The notes beneath the pieces are model-generated. The model was not told the DNA's origin, did not search any database, and saw nothing but the letters and a program-made list of their open reading frames with translations. Made by a program: the position numbers and the translations under genes. From Sneathiella sp. HT1-7 (GTDB taxonomy: Bacteria > Pseudomonadota > Alphaproteobacteria > Sneathiellales > Sneathiellaceae): a DNA stretch of 64,000 bases. The stretch covers positions 620,001 through 684,000 of the forward strand of contig NZ_JAJFZN010000001.1 in the NCBI RefSeq assembly GCF_020731145.1, in the 5' to 3' direction. Position 1 is the first letter of the stretch, and every line of letters begins with the position of its first letter. Of the stretch, positions 1 through 9,882 are shown piece by piece.

Positions 1-174
1 ATGCTCAAACGGCACCTCAAAACGTCTTACGACATGACCCCGGATGAATATCGGGAGCGTTGGGGCCTACCGTCCGACTACCCAATGGTTGCCCCCAATT
101 ATGCCGAGCAGCGCCGTAATCTTGCGAAAAAAATTGGTCTTGGAACCCGCCGCAAGAAAGCAAAGAGCAAGTAA
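1..174 (+). CDS. mucR: MucR/Ros-family transcriptional regulator, C-terminal part
   Basis: This is the open 5' end of the window: a 57-residue reading frame running to TAA at 172-174. The sequence matches the C-terminal half of MucR/Ros zinc-finger regulators, with the family signature [18 protein letters not shown] followed by [18 protein letters not shown] and a basic tail. MucR proteins are small (about 140-150 residue) DNA-binding proteins that silence or activate exopolysaccharide, motility and cell-cycle genes in alphaproteobacteria. The zinc-binding Cys2His2 part lies upstream of the window, so the first ATG here is probably internal. Product is certain at family level. Confidence 0.88.
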   Translation: MLKRHLKTSYDMTPDEYRERWGLPSDYPMVAPNYAEQRRNLAKKIGLGTRRKKAKSK

Positions 175-266
175 TATCCACTTTCGCTGGCCCTAAAAAA
201 TAAATTGTATAAAATCAGGACTGCTGACAGCAAGTCAGTGGTCGTTGAATGTTAACAGAGGTTCAT

Positions 267-752
267 ATGCCAACTCGTTTGGAACAAGTCTGCCTTGAAA
301 AAGGCCTGCGCATGACGGAACAACGCCGCGTAATTGCGCGTGTTCTTTCGGAATCACAAGACCATCCTGATGTTGAGTTGGTTTATAAACGGGCCTCGGA
401 GCTTGATGACACCATCAGCATATCCACTGTTTATCGCACGGTTCGTATGTTTGAGGAAAACGGGATTCTTGAGCGTCACGACTTCGGCGACGGTCGGGCT
501 CGCTATGAGGAAGTCTCCGAAGATCATCATGATCATCTGATCAATGTACAAACAGGACAGGTGATTGAATTTACGAGTGAACAGATTGAAGAACTGCAGA
601 AGAAAATTGCAAAGGAGCTTGGTTTCGAGTTGATAGATCATCGGCTCGAGCTTTACGGAAAGCCTCTGTTAAAATCGAAGATGACAAAGGTCTCGCCCGA
701 AGAATCAGTCGTCAACATCAAGCAGACAATCCATAGCAAGAAATTCAATTAA
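267..752 (+). CDS. fur: Fur-family metal-responsive repressor (Fur/Mur)
   Basis: 161-residue Fur-family regulator. An N-terminal winged helix (residues about 10-85, with SISTVYRTVRMFEENGIL as recognition region) precedes a dimerisation/metal domain with HHDHLI. It lacks the CxxC pairs of enterobacterial Fur, as is usual for alphaproteobacterial Fur/Mur, so it may answer to manganese or iron; sequence alone does not settle this. I chose the ATG at 267 because AGAGG at 257-261 sits five bases upstream; an in-frame ATG at 249 has no ribosome binding site. It is followed after 21 bases by the acyltransferase gene, an arrangement common in this class. A second family member, Irr, lies at 20905. 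Confidence 0.92.
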   Translation: MPTRLEQVCLEKGLRMTEQRRVIARVLSESQDHPDVELVYKRASELDDTISISTVYRTVRMFEENGILERHDFGDGRARYEEVSEDHHDHLINVQTGQVIEFTSEQIEELQKKIAKELGFELIDHRLELYGKPLLKSKMTKVSPEESVVNIKQTIHSKKFN

Positions 753-773
753 TGGTACCATGCGTCCACGCAT

Positions 774-1556
774 ATGAGTAACATCCGCCCAATTCTTACT
801 GTGCTGGCCGTTCTTCTATGGGTGGCGGTTCTGGTCCCCGCCCAGATAATGGTTCTGCTGTTCTTCAAACAATACCGATACCGTATTCCGCAAATTTTCC
901 ATGCGGGGATTTGCTGGCTGCTGCGAGTGAAGGTTGTAGTCTCAGGCAAGATTGAGCATGGAGACCCGACATTGTTCGTGCTCAACCACATCTCATGGCT
1001 CGATATTCCGGTGGTCGGGAAGGTTCTCCCGGGCAGCTTTGTCGCCAAGAAAGAGGTGGAAAAATATCCGCTTGTCGGGGCGATCTCCAAATTACAGCAG
1101 ACAATCTTTATCGAACGTACTCGCCCTGCGATCAAGGGCCATAAGGGTGAAATGCAGGAACATCTTGAAAATGGTGACAACCTGTTCCTGTTCCCGGAAG
1201 GCACATCGTCAAACGGGATCATTATCCAGAATTTCAAAAGTGCATATTTCGGCCTAGCGGAACGGGAGATTAACGGCGGCCATCTTCTCGTGCAGCCTGT
1301 CACCGTTGCCTACAGCCGGTTAAATGACATTCCGCTGACACGGGGCACGATGAGGATTGTTGCCTGGGTCGGGGATGAAGAACTGCTCAGCCATGTATGG
1401 GAGTTTCTTAAGCGGGGCACTATTACGGCGGAGCTGCGGTTTCATCCGCCGGTGACAATTGATGACTATGATTCTCGGAAAACAATGGCAAGTGATTGTC
1501 AATTGACCATCGCGAAAAGCCTTAGCCGTGCATTAACCGGAAGAGAAGAGCCTTAA
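774..1556 (+). CDS. Lysophospholipid (1-acyl-glycerol-3-phosphate) acyltransferase
   Basis: 260-residue PlsC/LPLAT-family protein. It has an N-terminal membrane segment (residues about 7-28), the acyltransferase block I NHISWLD (NHx4D) and block III FPEGTSS. Such enzymes transfer an acyl chain to lysophosphatidic acid in the inner membrane to make phosphatidic acid for phospholipid synthesis; some family members make ornithine lipids or lyso-ornithine products, so the exact substrate is not fixed here. It lies between fur and miaB on the same strand, a conserved order that does not by itself point to a shared function. Confidence 0.85.
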   Translation: MSNIRPILTVLAVLLWVAVLVPAQIMVLLFFKQYRYRIPQIFHAGICWLLRVKVVVSGKIEHGDPTLFVLNHISWLDIPVVGKVLPGSFVAKKEVEKYPLVGAISKLQQTIFIERTRPAIKGHKGEMQEHLENGDNLFLFPEGTSSNGIIIQNFKSAYFGLAEREINGGHLLVQPVTVAYSRLNDIPLTRGTMRIVAWVGDEELLSHVWEFLKRGTITAELRFHPPVTIDDYDSRKTMASDCQLTIAKSLSRALTGREEP

Positions 1557-1718
1557 TGTTCCGTAATTTCAGGAAAAATGCGCATTTGGCGATTTTTCCC
1601 GTGAATTACAGGCCCCGCTTCTCTATTTGTCATATAATTGCTAATTTACCCATGATAAAGAACGGTTTTACAGATTGATGGATAAGACCTTCTGTACCGG
1701 TGAGGTTGACTAGGACGC

Positions 1719-3080
1719 GTGAATAAAAAACTTTATATCTCGACATATGGCTGCCAGATGAATGTCTATGATTCAGCCCGCATGGCAGACTTGATGGGCC
1801 CCCTTGGCTACTCCCTGACAGACAAACCCGCAGATGCGGATATGGCAATTCTCAATACCTGTCACATTCGCGAAAAGGCATCGGAGAAGACATTTTCCGA
1901 GCTGGGGCGCCTGCGCAATATGCGCGCCGATAAAAAATCCCGCGAGGAAGGCGACATGATTATCGCCGTTGCCGGATGCGTCGCGCAGGCCGAAGGAGCG
2001 GAGATCATGAAACGGGCGCCCTATGTGGATATGGTGTTCGGGCCACAGTCCTATCATCAGCTTCCGGAAATGGTGGCTCAGGCAACCCGTGGCGTCGGCC
2101 ATATATTGGAGACGGAGTTTCCCGTTGAACCCAAATTTGATTACCTACCCGATGAGGCAATCGACAAGAACCTGAGCGCTTTTCTCACCGTTCAGGAAGG
2201 CTGCGATAAATTCTGCGCCTTTTGTGTCGTTCCCTATACACGTGGTGCCGAATTTTCTCGCCCGGTCGCCGCCATTCTTGACGAAGCAAAGCGCATGGTC
2301 GCCGGAGGAACTAGGGAAATTACCCTGCTCGGACAGAATGTAAACGCTTATCACGGTGACGGAGCAGATGGAAAACCGGCCAGTCTCGCGCGTCTGATTT
2401 ATGAACTGGCGGAAATTGATGGGCTTGACCGATTGCGCTATACGACGTCGCACCCACTGGAGATGACCGAGGATCTCTGTCAGGCCCACCGGGATGTAGA
2501 TATCCTGATGCCGTATCTTCACCTGCCTGTTCAGGCAGGATCTGATCGAATTCTCGCGGCTATGAACCGGCGCCATACGGCGGATGAATACCGGCGTATT
2601 ATTGACAAGCTCCGACACTATAAGCCGGACCTCGCTCTGTCAGGCGACTTCATCGTCGGTTTTCCGGGTGAGACGGATCAAGAATTTGAAGATACCCTCC
2701 AGCTAGTGCGTGACGTCAAATACGCGCAGGCCTATAGTTTCAAATACAGCCCGCGCCCCGGAACTCCCGCAGCCGCACTGGATGGCGACATTATTGATGA
2801 GGCGGTAAAATCCGAACGACTTGCGCAGCTACAAACTCTTTTGAATGAACAACAGCTTGCCTATAACCAGACTTTTGTCGGCAAGGAAATTGATGTCCTG
2901 CTGGAGCGGGAAGGAAAACGTGAAGGGCAGCTAGTTGGCCGCAGCCCCTATATGCAGTCCGTCTTCATTCCCTCGCCCCCTCATCGAATAGGGCGCATTG
3001 CAACTGTCATTGTACAAGAGGGAAATGCAAACTCTCTACGTGGCGAATTGAAACCCGGTAGTGTCGCAGACGCGGCATAG
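1719..3080 (+). CDS. miaB: tRNA-2-methylthio-N6-dimethylallyladenosine synthase MiaB
   Basis: 453-residue methylthiotransferase with the full MiaB layout: N-terminal UPF0004 domain (STYGCQMN at residue 8 with conserved cysteines), radical-SAM core with CDKFCAFC (CxxxCxxC), and a C-terminal TRAM RNA-binding domain. It adds the 2-methylthio group to i6A37 in tRNAs reading UNN codons, using two Fe-S clusters and SAM. Translation starts at GTG 1719. Nine bases separate it from phoH, so miaB-phoH-ybeY-corC-lnt appear to form one transcription unit, a well known alphaproteobacterial order linking tRNA and rRNA maturation. Confidence 0.96.
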   Translation: MNKKLYISTYGCQMNVYDSARMADLMGPLGYSLTDKPADADMAILNTCHIREKASEKTFSELGRLRNMRADKKSREEGDMIIAVAGCVAQAEGAEIMKRAPYVDMVFGPQSYHQLPEMVAQATRGVGHILETEFPVEPKFDYLPDEAIDKNLSAFLTVQEGCDKFCAFCVVPYTRGAEFSRPVAAILDEAKRMVAGGTREITLLGQNVNAYHGDGADGKPASLARLIYELAEIDGLDRLRYTTSHPLEMTEDLCQAHRDVDILMPYLHLPVQAGSDRILAAMNRRHTADEYRRIIDKLRHYKPDLALSGDFIVGFPGETDQEFEDTLQLVRDVKYAQAYSFKYSPRPGTPAAALDGDIIDEAVKSERLAQLQTLLNEQQLAYNQTFVGKEIDVLLEREGKREGQLVGRSPYMQSVFIPSPPHRIGRIATVIVQEGNANSLRGELKPGSVADAA

Positions 3081-3088
3081 GAACAAAC

Positions 3089-4129
3089 GTGGCAAAAAAT
3101 CAATCCAGCTCCAAAACCTCGAAATCCAATCCGGATAAGAACACCGCGACTATTCTTGAATTTGACGACAATCACCTACTCGCCCAACTCGTCGGAGAGC
3201 ATGACCGCTATCTCGCACGGATCGAACAAGGGCTTGATGTTTCTGTTGTTTCTCGTGGCAATAAGATGGCCGTTTCTGGTAGCAACACGGCAAAGGCCGC
3301 AGCTAAAACCGTTCTGCAGGATCTTTATGAGCGCCTGAAAAAAGGGATGGATGTCACCGAAGGCGAGGTCGACGGCGCTATTCGCATGGCAAGCGATGCG
3401 CCAGCAGAAGACGGGAGCCGCGGATCTGTTTCCGGAGAGAATGGTTTGATCGTTACCAAACGTCGGCGGATCACGCCCCGCTCGACCAATCAGGGCGTTT
3501 ATGTAAATTCCTTGCGCACCCATGAACTGGTTTTCGGCCTCGGGCCCGCCGGTACGGGTAAAACCTATCTTGCCGTTGCAAATGCTGTTGCCATGCTGAT
3601 TGAGAATAAGGTCGATCGGCTTATTCTGGCCCGGCCGGCAGTGGAAGCTGGCGAAAAGCTCGGTTTCCTCCCCGGCGATATGCGCGACAAGATCGACCCC
3701 TATCTACGACCACTTTACGACGCGCTCTATGACATGCTGCCCGCGGAGGAAGTTGTCAAACGCCTTGAAAATGGGGAAATCGAGGTAGCCGCGCTCGCCT
3801 TTATGCGCGGTCGGACACTTTCCAATGCGGCAATTATCCTTGATGAAGCACAGAATACAACGCCGGTGCAGATGAAAATGCTACTCACCCGCATGGGCGA
3901 AAATTCCCGCATGGCAGTCACCGGAGACTTGAGCCAAGTTGACCTACCACTCGGGATGCGTTCTGGATTGCATGAAGCGGTTGATATTTTAAAGGGCGTT
4001 AAAGGGGTCGATTTCATTAATTTTGGTGAATCTGACGTTGTCCGACATCCGCTAGTCACCCGTATCGTTCGCGCCTATGGGGAACATGACCGGGAAAAGC
4101 AACTGGCATTGAAGGCCCGAAAATCATGA
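3089..4129 (+). CDS. phoH: PhoH-like ATPase
   Basis: 346-residue PhoH-family P-loop protein. Walker A is GPAGTGKTYLA (residues about 151-161) and Walker B is ILDEAQN. An N-terminal segment of about 100 residues rich in Ser/Lys and a partial KH-like region precede the ATPase core. The role is not firmly known; the genetic link with ybeY directly downstream (7 bases) is very widespread and suggests work in RNA processing or ribosome quality control. Start codon is GTG 3089. Confidence 0.93.
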   Translation: MAKNQSSSKTSKSNPDKNTATILEFDDNHLLAQLVGEHDRYLARIEQGLDVSVVSRGNKMAVSGSNTAKAAAKTVLQDLYERLKKGMDVTEGEVDGAIRMASDAPAEDGSRGSVSGENGLIVTKRRRITPRSTNQGVYVNSLRTHELVFGLGPAGTGKTYLAVANAVAMLIENKVDRLILARPAVEAGEKLGFLPGDMRDKIDPYLRPLYDALYDMLPAEEVVKRLENGEIEVAALAFMRGRTLSNAAIILDEAQNTTPVQMKMLLTRMGENSRMAVTGDLSQVDLPLGMRSGLHEAVDILKGVKGVDFINFGESDVVRHPLVTRIVRAYGEHDREKQLALKARKS

Positions 4130-4136
4130 TGCTCTG

Positions 4137-4685
4137 ATGGATAATCTTCCCTTTACCATCGATCTTGCCATATCCATTAACGACTCCGCTTGGCAAGAAA
4201 ATGTTGCGGATATCAACAGCCTGACGACAGAAGCCGTCCAAGCGACTCTTGGCGTTGTCAGCAAGGAGTTTAAACTCACACCCCTTACCGATGCCCCAAA
4301 GCCAGCGGTAGAGATCAGCCTTGTTTTCACAGATGACGCAGAAGTTCATACCTTGAATCGGAATCACCGTGATAAGAATAAACCAACAAATGTTCTTTCC
4401 TTTCCGGATGCCCCGCTTGACCAGTCAGAACTTGCAAGTGCCGCGCAGATGAAAGAGCCGCTATTGCTCGGTGATATTGTCATGGCGCGGGAAACATTGA
4501 TCCGCGAAGCAACCGAGCAGAACAAAAGCGTCCGCGATCATTTGACACATTTGCTGGTACATGGCGTTTTACATCTTGCCGGTTTTGATCATATGGAAGA
4601 AAATGAAGCCGAGAAGATGGAAAATCTTGAAATCATGATCTTGCAAACCTTAAATATTGCCAACCCCTACGAGCTTTCAGATTAA
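4137..4685 (+). CDS. ybeY: Endoribonuclease YbeY, rRNA maturation factor
   Basis: 182-residue UPF0054 metalloprotein. The zinc-binding motif HGVLHLAGFDHM (HxxxHxxxxxH type) is intact near residue 141, and the conserved RDKNKPTNVLSFP stretch precedes it. YbeY is a single-strand endoribonuclease needed for 16S rRNA 3'-end maturation and 70S quality control. It lies between phoH and corC, the usual position. Start ATG 4137, seven bases after phoH. Confidence 0.95.
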   Translation: MDNLPFTIDLAISINDSAWQENVADINSLTTEAVQATLGVVSKEFKLTPLTDAPKPAVEISLVFTDDAEVHTLNRNHRDKNKPTNVLSFPDAPLDQSELASAAQMKEPLLLGDIVMARETLIREATEQNKSVRDHLTHLLVHGVLHLAGFDHMEENEAEKMENLEIMILQTLNIANPYELSD

Positions 4686-4711
4686 CCGCGACAGGAGACC
4701 TCTGACCGAAA

Positions 4712-5632
4712 ATGACCGAAAATGTGTCGAGCGAGAGCCTTCCCGAAACGCCGGAAGATCCGACAATACCAAAATCCTCGAATGGTGTCCTACATATGCT
4801 AAAGCGGGTTCTCGGAATCGGGCAGCAATCGGATCGAAGCGTCCGCTCAACGCTTGAGGAATTGATCGAAGAGCATAACGATCCGGAACAATCCATTAAC
4901 GCCACCGAGAAATTGATGCTGACCAATATCCTGAGTTTCAGTGAACTCAGCATAAGTGATGTGTTGGTCCCACGCGCCGACATAGAGGCGATCGATGCTA
5001 ATTCGACACTGCATGAGGTGGTAGAGCGGTTCAAGGAAACAAGCCATTCGCGCATGCCCGTTTACAGCGAGACACTGGATAATGTGACCGGCATGTTCCA
5101 CATCAAGGACCTGATCAACTTCTGGAGCAAGAAAGACGGGGGTGATTGGTTGAACTTCCGACGCGAAATTCTATTCGTGCCGCCATCAATGACTGTTCCT
5201 GACCTCCTGCTTAAAATGCGCGCGACACATATTCACATGGCGGCCGTCGTCGATGAATATGGTGGTATTGACGGGCTGGTTACGATCGAGGATCTGGTCG
5301 AGGAAATTGTCGGTGACATCGAGGACGAGCATGACGAGCAGGAAGGTCCACTGATCGTCGTCGGCGCGAATGGCATGCTTGAAGCCGATGCGCGGGCATC
5401 CATTGAGGAACTTGAAGCGCTCGTGGAAATGGACCTACTTCCCGAAGAGGAAGACGATGAAGTAGATACGGTTGGCGGCCTGGTCTTTCAGCTTGCCGGT
5501 CAGATTCCAGCGCGCGGGGAAATCATCTCCCATTCCGGCGGCTTGGATTTTGAAATCATCGATGCGGACCCCAGAAAAGTCAAAAAGGTTAGAATTCGGC
5601 GACGCGCACCGGATTCGGAACTTGCTGAATGA
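4712..5632 (+). CDS. corC: CorC/HlyC-type CBS-domain protein
   Basis: 306-residue soluble protein with two CBS domains (residues about 85-205; DVLVPRADIEAID and VVDEYGGIDGLVTIEDL are typical) and a C-terminal CorC_HlyC domain (residues about 220-300, with DTVGGLVFQLAGQIPARGE). There is no DUF21 membrane part, so this is the short CorC form associated with magnesium/cobalt efflux rather than an intact CNNM transporter. Its stop overlaps the lnt start by four bases (ATGA), showing translational coupling; corC-lnt pairing is widely conserved. Confidence 0.92.
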   Translation: MTENVSSESLPETPEDPTIPKSSNGVLHMLKRVLGIGQQSDRSVRSTLEELIEEHNDPEQSINATEKLMLTNILSFSELSISDVLVPRADIEAIDANSTLHEVVERFKETSHSRMPVYSETLDNVTGMFHIKDLINFWSKKDGGDWLNFRREILFVPPSMTVPDLLLKMRATHIHMAAVVDEYGGIDGLVTIEDLVEEIVGDIEDEHDEQEGPLIVVGANGMLEADARASIEELEALVEMDLLPEEEDDEVDTVGGLVFQLAGQIPARGEIISHSGGLDFEIIDADPRKVKKVRIRRRAPDSELAE

Positions 5633-7209
5633 CGGCCCTGAATACTTGGGTTTCAAACTTGTCCCAAATTAAGAAGTATCTTCTTGCCTTTATACTGGGT
5701 GCCCTTATCGCCGCGGCGTTGCCGCCACTTAATCTTGTCTTCTTGCTCCCGGTCAGCTTTACCGGCCTTCTCTGGATACTCAGTACTGCAACTACGCGGC
5801 GGCAGGCTTTCCTTGCGGGGTGGTGGTTTGGTTGGGGGCAGTTCATTGCCGGCCTATATTGGATCGGCGTCGCCTTCACGGTGGACGCAAAGACACATGC
5901 GTTGTTGATGCCTTTGCCCGTTCTGGTGCTTCCCGCAATTCTTGCCATTTTCTCTGGCTGCGCCACGCTTGTAACCCATATGTCCGGGGCAAGATCGCTT
6001 GCGAGGGTTTTTATTCTCAGCGCAGCCTGGATCGCGTTTGAGTATGTCCGCGGGGTAATTTTCACCGGCTTCGCCTGGAACACGATTGGCTATAGCTGGA
6101 GCGGTATTCTCCCGGTTCTGCAAACAACTGCATTTATGGGGGTGTACGGCCTGACCCTGCTGACGGTTTTTCTGAGCTCCCTGCCCGCGCTTTTTGGAGA
6201 AGCCGAAACATCGCGAAGGACGGCTTCTCTCTCACTCGCTATCACCGCCGGGCTTTTTGCAATTTTCTACGGTATCGGTATAGCCCGCATCCCGGCCACA
6301 GCCGTGAAAACTTTCGAGAATGCAACTTTGCGCATCGTCCAGCCAAATATTCCACAAAAGGATAAATGGAAGCATAATCTTCTTCTGGAGCATTTGCGCA
6401 AGATTGTAGCGCTCAGCCTGACCGATGATGGAACCAGTCTACCCCGTTACTTTATCTGGCCAGAAACGGCGGTGCCGTATTATCTAACGACGACGAAGCC
6501 GTTACAAAAAGAACTGGCGCAAATTATCCCGCCGGGCGGCGCCATTGCAACCGGTGCCCCACGTCGTGACCCCGTTGTTCGACAATACTGGAACAGCCTG
6601 CAGGTTCTCGGCGAGACTGGCGAGATACTGGATATTTATGACAAGCAGCATCTGGTACCTTATGGTGAATACATGCCGCTCCGCTCACTTATGGCGGCGA
6701 CTGGCCTTTCTGAAATCATTCCCGCACTCGATCAGATGTCTGATTTTGCCACGCCGGATAGTTCCGCAAAAAAAGTGATCAATATTCCCGGCCTACCGCC
6801 TGCGCGGGCTCTGATATGTTACGAAATTGTCTTCCCGTGGGAGGTAGATCCCGACACCCCCTTTTCCTGGATCCTCAATATTACTAATGATGGATGGTTT
6901 GGCACGACATCGGGCCCTTACCAGCATTTTGCCATGACCCGGACCCGCGCGGTTGAGCAGGGTGTCGCAGTAGTGCGAGCCGCAAATACGGGCATTTCGG
7001 CAATCATTGATCCGTATGGCCGTGTACCAGAAGAACTCGCCCTCAATGAAACAGGTTTTATTGACGGAGATTTGCCTCTACCGATACCGGAACGGACATT
7101 GTATGCGCACTACGGTGAGGCAATCCCGGTTGCACTGGTGATCGCCTTTACTGGAATTGGGATCGGTCTTCGCCGCCGACCTTCGAAAAACGCACGCTTG
7201 TCTTCTTGA
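5629..7209 (+). CDS. lnt: Apolipoprotein N-acyltransferase
   Basis: 526-residue inner-membrane enzyme completing lipoprotein maturation by N-acylating the lipidated N-terminal cysteine. Several hydrophobic helices fill residues about 15-215, followed by a periplasmic carbon-nitrogen hydrolase domain with the Glu-Lys-Cys triad: WPETAVP (Glu), DKQHLVPYGEY (Lys) and ALICYEIVFP (Cys). A last membrane helix lies at the C-terminus. Length and order fit the family. Overlap with corC by ATGA makes it the last gene of the miaB-lnt unit; about 110 bases follow before the next gene. Confidence 0.95.
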   Translation: MTALNTWVSNLSQIKKYLLAFILGALIAAALPPLNLVFLLPVSFTGLLWILSTATTRRQAFLAGWWFGWGQFIAGLYWIGVAFTVDAKTHALLMPLPVLVLPAILAIFSGCATLVTHMSGARSLARVFILSAAWIAFEYVRGVIFTGFAWNTIGYSWSGILPVLQTTAFMGVYGLTLLTVFLSSLPALFGEAETSRRTASLSLAITAGLFAIFYGIGIARIPATAVKTFENATLRIVQPNIPQKDKWKHNLLLEHLRKIVALSLTDDGTSLPRYFIWPETAVPYYLTTTKPLQKELAQIIPPGGAIATGAPRRDPVVRQYWNSLQVLGETGEILDIYDKQHLVPYGEYMPLRSLMAATGLSEIIPALDQMSDFATPDSSAKKVINIPGLPPARALICYEIVFPWEVDPDTPFSWILNITNDGWFGTTSGPYQHFAMTRTRAVEQGVAVVRAANTGISAIIDPYGRVPEELALNETGFIDGDLPLPIPERTLYAHYGEAIPVALVIAFTGIGIGLRRRPSKNARLSS

Positions 7210-7318
7210 CTAGAAATTTCTTTGGCGATACTGATTAAAAACAACTTGAAGGTTTAGAAGTGCGAACTGTTAGCACGTATGGTTATTTTCAAACCGCCAG
7301 ATAGTATGAGGGATATAG

Positions 7319-7741
7319 ATGTCAAATCATCCGGTGGATGCGCATGTAGGTAGCCGACTCCGAATGCGTCGGACATTACTTGGTCTCAGCCAACAAAAGC
7401 TGGGAGAAAAGCTGGGCTTGACGTTCCAACAAATACAAAAATACGAACGCGGCGCCAATCGTATCGGCGCAAGCCGTCTGTTTGAGCTCAGTCGTATTCT
7501 TGATGTAAAGCCCGCCTTCTTTTTTGAGGAAATGCCGTCAGGAAGCACCCTACAAACCTCAGGCATACAGGAACCAACAGACGAGTTCGAACATGATTTT
7601 CTCGGAAAACGCGAGACTTTGGAACTTGTCCGTGCCTACTACAAAATTAATAATCTGGACGTTCGCAAACGGGTCTTTGATGTCGTCAAGGCATTGGCCG
7701 CTGATGAGGCAGATAAAGACACTTCTGTGTCGACGAATTAG
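7319..7741 (+). CDS. XRE-family transcriptional regulator
   Basis: 140-residue protein with an N-terminal HTH_3 domain (residues about 10-65; GLSQQKLGEKLGLTFQQIQK is the helix-turn-helix) and a C-terminal helical tail. This type sits between lnt and metK in many alphaproteobacteria; relatives are sometimes named PraR or grouped with quorum/biofilm regulators, but the regulon here is unknown. Start ATG 7319 lies within GATATAGATG with no strong ribosome site. Confidence 0.88.
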   Translation: MSNHPVDAHVGSRLRMRRTLLGLSQQKLGEKLGLTFQQIQKYERGANRIGASRLFELSRILDVKPAFFFEEMPSGSTLQTSGIQEPTDEFEHDFLGKRETLELVRAYYKINNLDVRKRVFDVVKALAADEADKDTSVSTN

Positions 7742-7810
7742 ACCGGAACGCAGATTTTCTTGACCGCAACTTCGATTTTGTTAGAGTGCGGCAGACTTTC
7801 AAATTGGGTG

Positions 7811-7871
7811 GTCGGCGCCGTTCCCTTTGGCTTCCATAAAGCGCCATTGACTAAAACAAAAGGATGTTCGC
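7811..7871 (+). promoter_or_regulatory. Candidate pseudoknot leader upstream of metK (SAM-responsive type?)
   Basis: In the 130-base gap before metK, GGCGC at 7814-7818 can pair with GCGCC at 7841-7845, leaving a 22-base loop containing CCUUU (7824-7828). That loop stretch can pair with AAAGG at 7859-7863, which overlaps the metK ribosome binding site AGGA (7861-7864). This is an H-type pseudoknot layout as in SAM-II and SAM/SAH riboswitches, both known before methionine/SAM genes in alphaproteobacteria. I could not verify the family consensus, so it is a hypothesis. Confidence 0.35.
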
Positions 7872-9041
7872 GTGCCTAGCAAAAATTTTCTTTTCACAAG
7901 TGAATCGGTATCGGAAGGGCACCCTGACAAGGTTTGTGACCGGATTTCGGACAGTATTGTCGATTTATATCTGTCACAGGACCCCTTTTCCCGCGTCGCC
8001 TGCGAAACACTGACGACAACAAACAAGATTGTGCTTGCCGGTGAGGTTCGCGGCCCAGCTGAAATCACGAAATCCCTTATTGAAGAAACTGCTCGCGCCG
8101 CCGTAAAGGACATCGGTTATGAACAGGATGGCTTTCATTGGAAGAATGCGTCCGTCGATGTGTATCTGCATGCTCAGTCAGTGGACATCGCTCAAGGTGT
8201 GGATGCCGCTGGCAATAAGGATGAAGGCGCCGGCGATCAGGGGATTATGTTCGGTTATGCGGTGAACGAGACAGATGTCCTGATGCCCGCGCCTATTTAT
8301 TATTCCCACAATATTCTGAAAGCACTTGCGGATGCACGTCACAGCGGCACGGAAATAGGCTTGGGACCGGATTCAAAAAGTCAGGTCACTCTCGCCTATG
8401 AAGATGGAAAACCCGTCCGCGCAACGTCGGTTGTTGTCTCCACCCAACATGATGAAGGCCTCGACACGGATGCCGTGCGGGAAATTGTTCGCAAATACGT
8501 CGTCGACGTACTACCCGATGGCTGGATGTGTCCGGAAGATGAATTCTACGTCAACCCAACCGGAAAATTCGTCATCGGTGGCCCGGACGGGGACGCCGGT
8601 TTGACAGGCCGTAAGATCATTGTTGATACATATGGCGGTGCCGCGCCTCATGGCGGCGGTGCTTTTTCAGGTAAGGATCCAACAAAAGTCGACCGCTCCG
8701 CCGCCTATGCGTCTCGTTATCTCGCCAAAAACGTCGTAGCCGCTGGCCTTGCTGATCGCTGCTGCATCCAGGTATCTTACGCCATTGGCGTATCCAAGCC
8801 GCTGTCACTCTATGTTGATCTTTACGGAACAGGTCAGGTTGACGAAAATAAAGTCGCCAAGGCTCTGATGGAAGTTATGGATCTGACGCCGCGCGGCATT
8901 CGGGAGCATCTTGGCCTGAACAAACCGATCTATGCCCGGACTGCCGCCTATGGCCATTTTGGCAGAGCGCCCGAAGCAGATGGTGGCTTCTCTTGGGAAA
9001 AGACCGATCTGGTGGACAGTTTGAAATCTGCGCTTTCCTAA
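7872..9041 (+). CDS. metK: S-adenosylmethionine synthase
   Basis: 389-residue methionine adenosyltransferase, making SAM from methionine and ATP in the cytoplasm. Signatures are [15 protein letters not shown] near the N-terminus, the [12 protein letters not shown] motif (about residue 117) and the glycine-rich [20 protein letters not shown]-loop-like motif (about residue 258). It starts with GTG 7872, seven bases after AGGA. Length is normal for the family. The next gene, trmB, uses SAM and starts four bases after the metK stop, so the two are probably cotranscribed. Confidence 0.97.
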   Translation: MPSKNFLFTSESVSEGHPDKVCDRISDSIVDLYLSQDPFSRVACETLTTTNKIVLAGEVRGPAEITKSLIEETARAAVKDIGYEQDGFHWKNASVDVYLHAQSVDIAQGVDAAGNKDEGAGDQGIMFGYAVNETDVLMPAPIYYSHNILKALADARHSGTEIGLGPDSKSQVTLAYEDGKPVRATSVVVSTQHDEGLDTDAVREIVRKYVVDVLPDGWMCPEDEFYVNPTGKFVIGGPDGDAGLTGRKIIVDTYGGAAPHGGGAFSGKDPTKVDRSAAYASRYLAKNVVAAGLADRCCIQVSYAIGVSKPLSLYVDLYGTGQVDENKVAKALMEVMDLTPRGIREHLGLNKPIYARTAAYGHFGRAPEADGGFSWEKTDLVDSLKSALS

Positions 9042-9045
9042 CGCT

Positions 9046-9747
9046 GTGACAATGTCGGACATGCAGACGAAGGACGGCGCGCGCATCCTGTATGGCCGTC
9101 GCCGGGGAAAGCCTCTTCGCAAGGGGCAGCAACGTCTGATCGAATCATGGTTTCCAAAACTGGCTATTTCGCTTGAGCCATGCCAGATTGACCTCCCTTG
9201 CCTGTTCGACGATTCCTGCCGCGCCTTTTGGCTGGAGATTGGCTTTGGCAGTGGGGAACATCTGGCATGGCAGGCGAAGGAAAATCCCGATGTCGGCTTT
9301 ATCGGTTGCGAACCGTATATCAATGGCGTCGCAACCCTTCTAGGCAAGCTGGAAGAAAATGACGCGAAGAATGTCCGGCTCCATAACGACGCGGCAGAAC
9401 TGGTAATCGGAAAACTGCCCGATGCAAGCATTGATCGTGCGTTTATTCTTTTCCCTGACCCCTGGCCAAAAAGCGGGCATAAAAAACGGCGATTCGTCTC
9501 TAATGAAAACATTGAATCCCTCGCCCGGGTTATTAAACCCGGTGGGGAGCTTCGAATCGGTACTGATCATGAGGATTACGGCGCATGGATCCTTTGGCAC
9601 ATGCTGCGATCCGAAAAATTCACATGGATAGCTGAAAAACCTGAGGATTGGCGTGAGCGCGGGAGCGACTGGCCACCAACGCGCTATGAGATGAAGGCCG
9701 TCGAAAAAGGGCTGCGGCCCGTCTACTATCGATTCCACCGCCAATAG
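9046..9747 (+). CDS. trmB: tRNA (guanine-N7-)-methyltransferase
   Basis: About 230-residue class I methyltransferase making m7G46 in tRNA. The SAM-binding motif is LEIGFGSGEHLAWQA and the family signature FILFPDPWPKSGHKKRRF is intact; a C-terminal DWPPTRYEMK block is also typical. The start is uncertain: GTG 9046, ATG 9052 and ATG 9061 are in frame and none has a good ribosome site, so translational coupling to metK is likely. Confidence 0.95.
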   Translation: MTMSDMQTKDGARILYGRRRGKPLRKGQQRLIESWFPKLAISLEPCQIDLPCLFDDSCRAFWLEIGFGSGEHLAWQAKENPDVGFIGCEPYINGVATLLGKLEENDAKNVRLHNDAAELVIGKLPDASIDRAFILFPDPWPKSGHKKRRFVSNENIESLARVIKPGGELRIGTDHEDYGAWILWHMLRSEKFTWIAEKPEDWRERGSDWPPTRYEMKAVEKGLRPVYYRFHRQ

Positions 9748-9853
9748 GCCAGTTCCTGCGGGGCCAACGCAAATAAAAAGCTTGGCTTTGCCAGCATCTC
9801 AGCTATTATAGGCGTATACATACTGTTCGCTCACCGTCAGGATGAGCATTTGA

Positions 9854-9882
9854 GCGGTGGGCCTCTGGTCCGCTGTTTTTTT
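9854..9882 (+). promoter_or_regulatory. Terminator-like hairpin in the rimP-nusA leader
   Basis: GCGGUGGGCC (9854-9863) and GGUCCGCUGU (9867-9876) can pair over 10 positions, several as G-U, across a three-base loop, and a run of seven T follows (9876-9882). It looks like an intrinsic terminator directly before or at the start of rimP. In this position it could attenuate the operon that encodes NusA, a factor acting on such hairpins; that role is inference. Confidence 0.5.
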
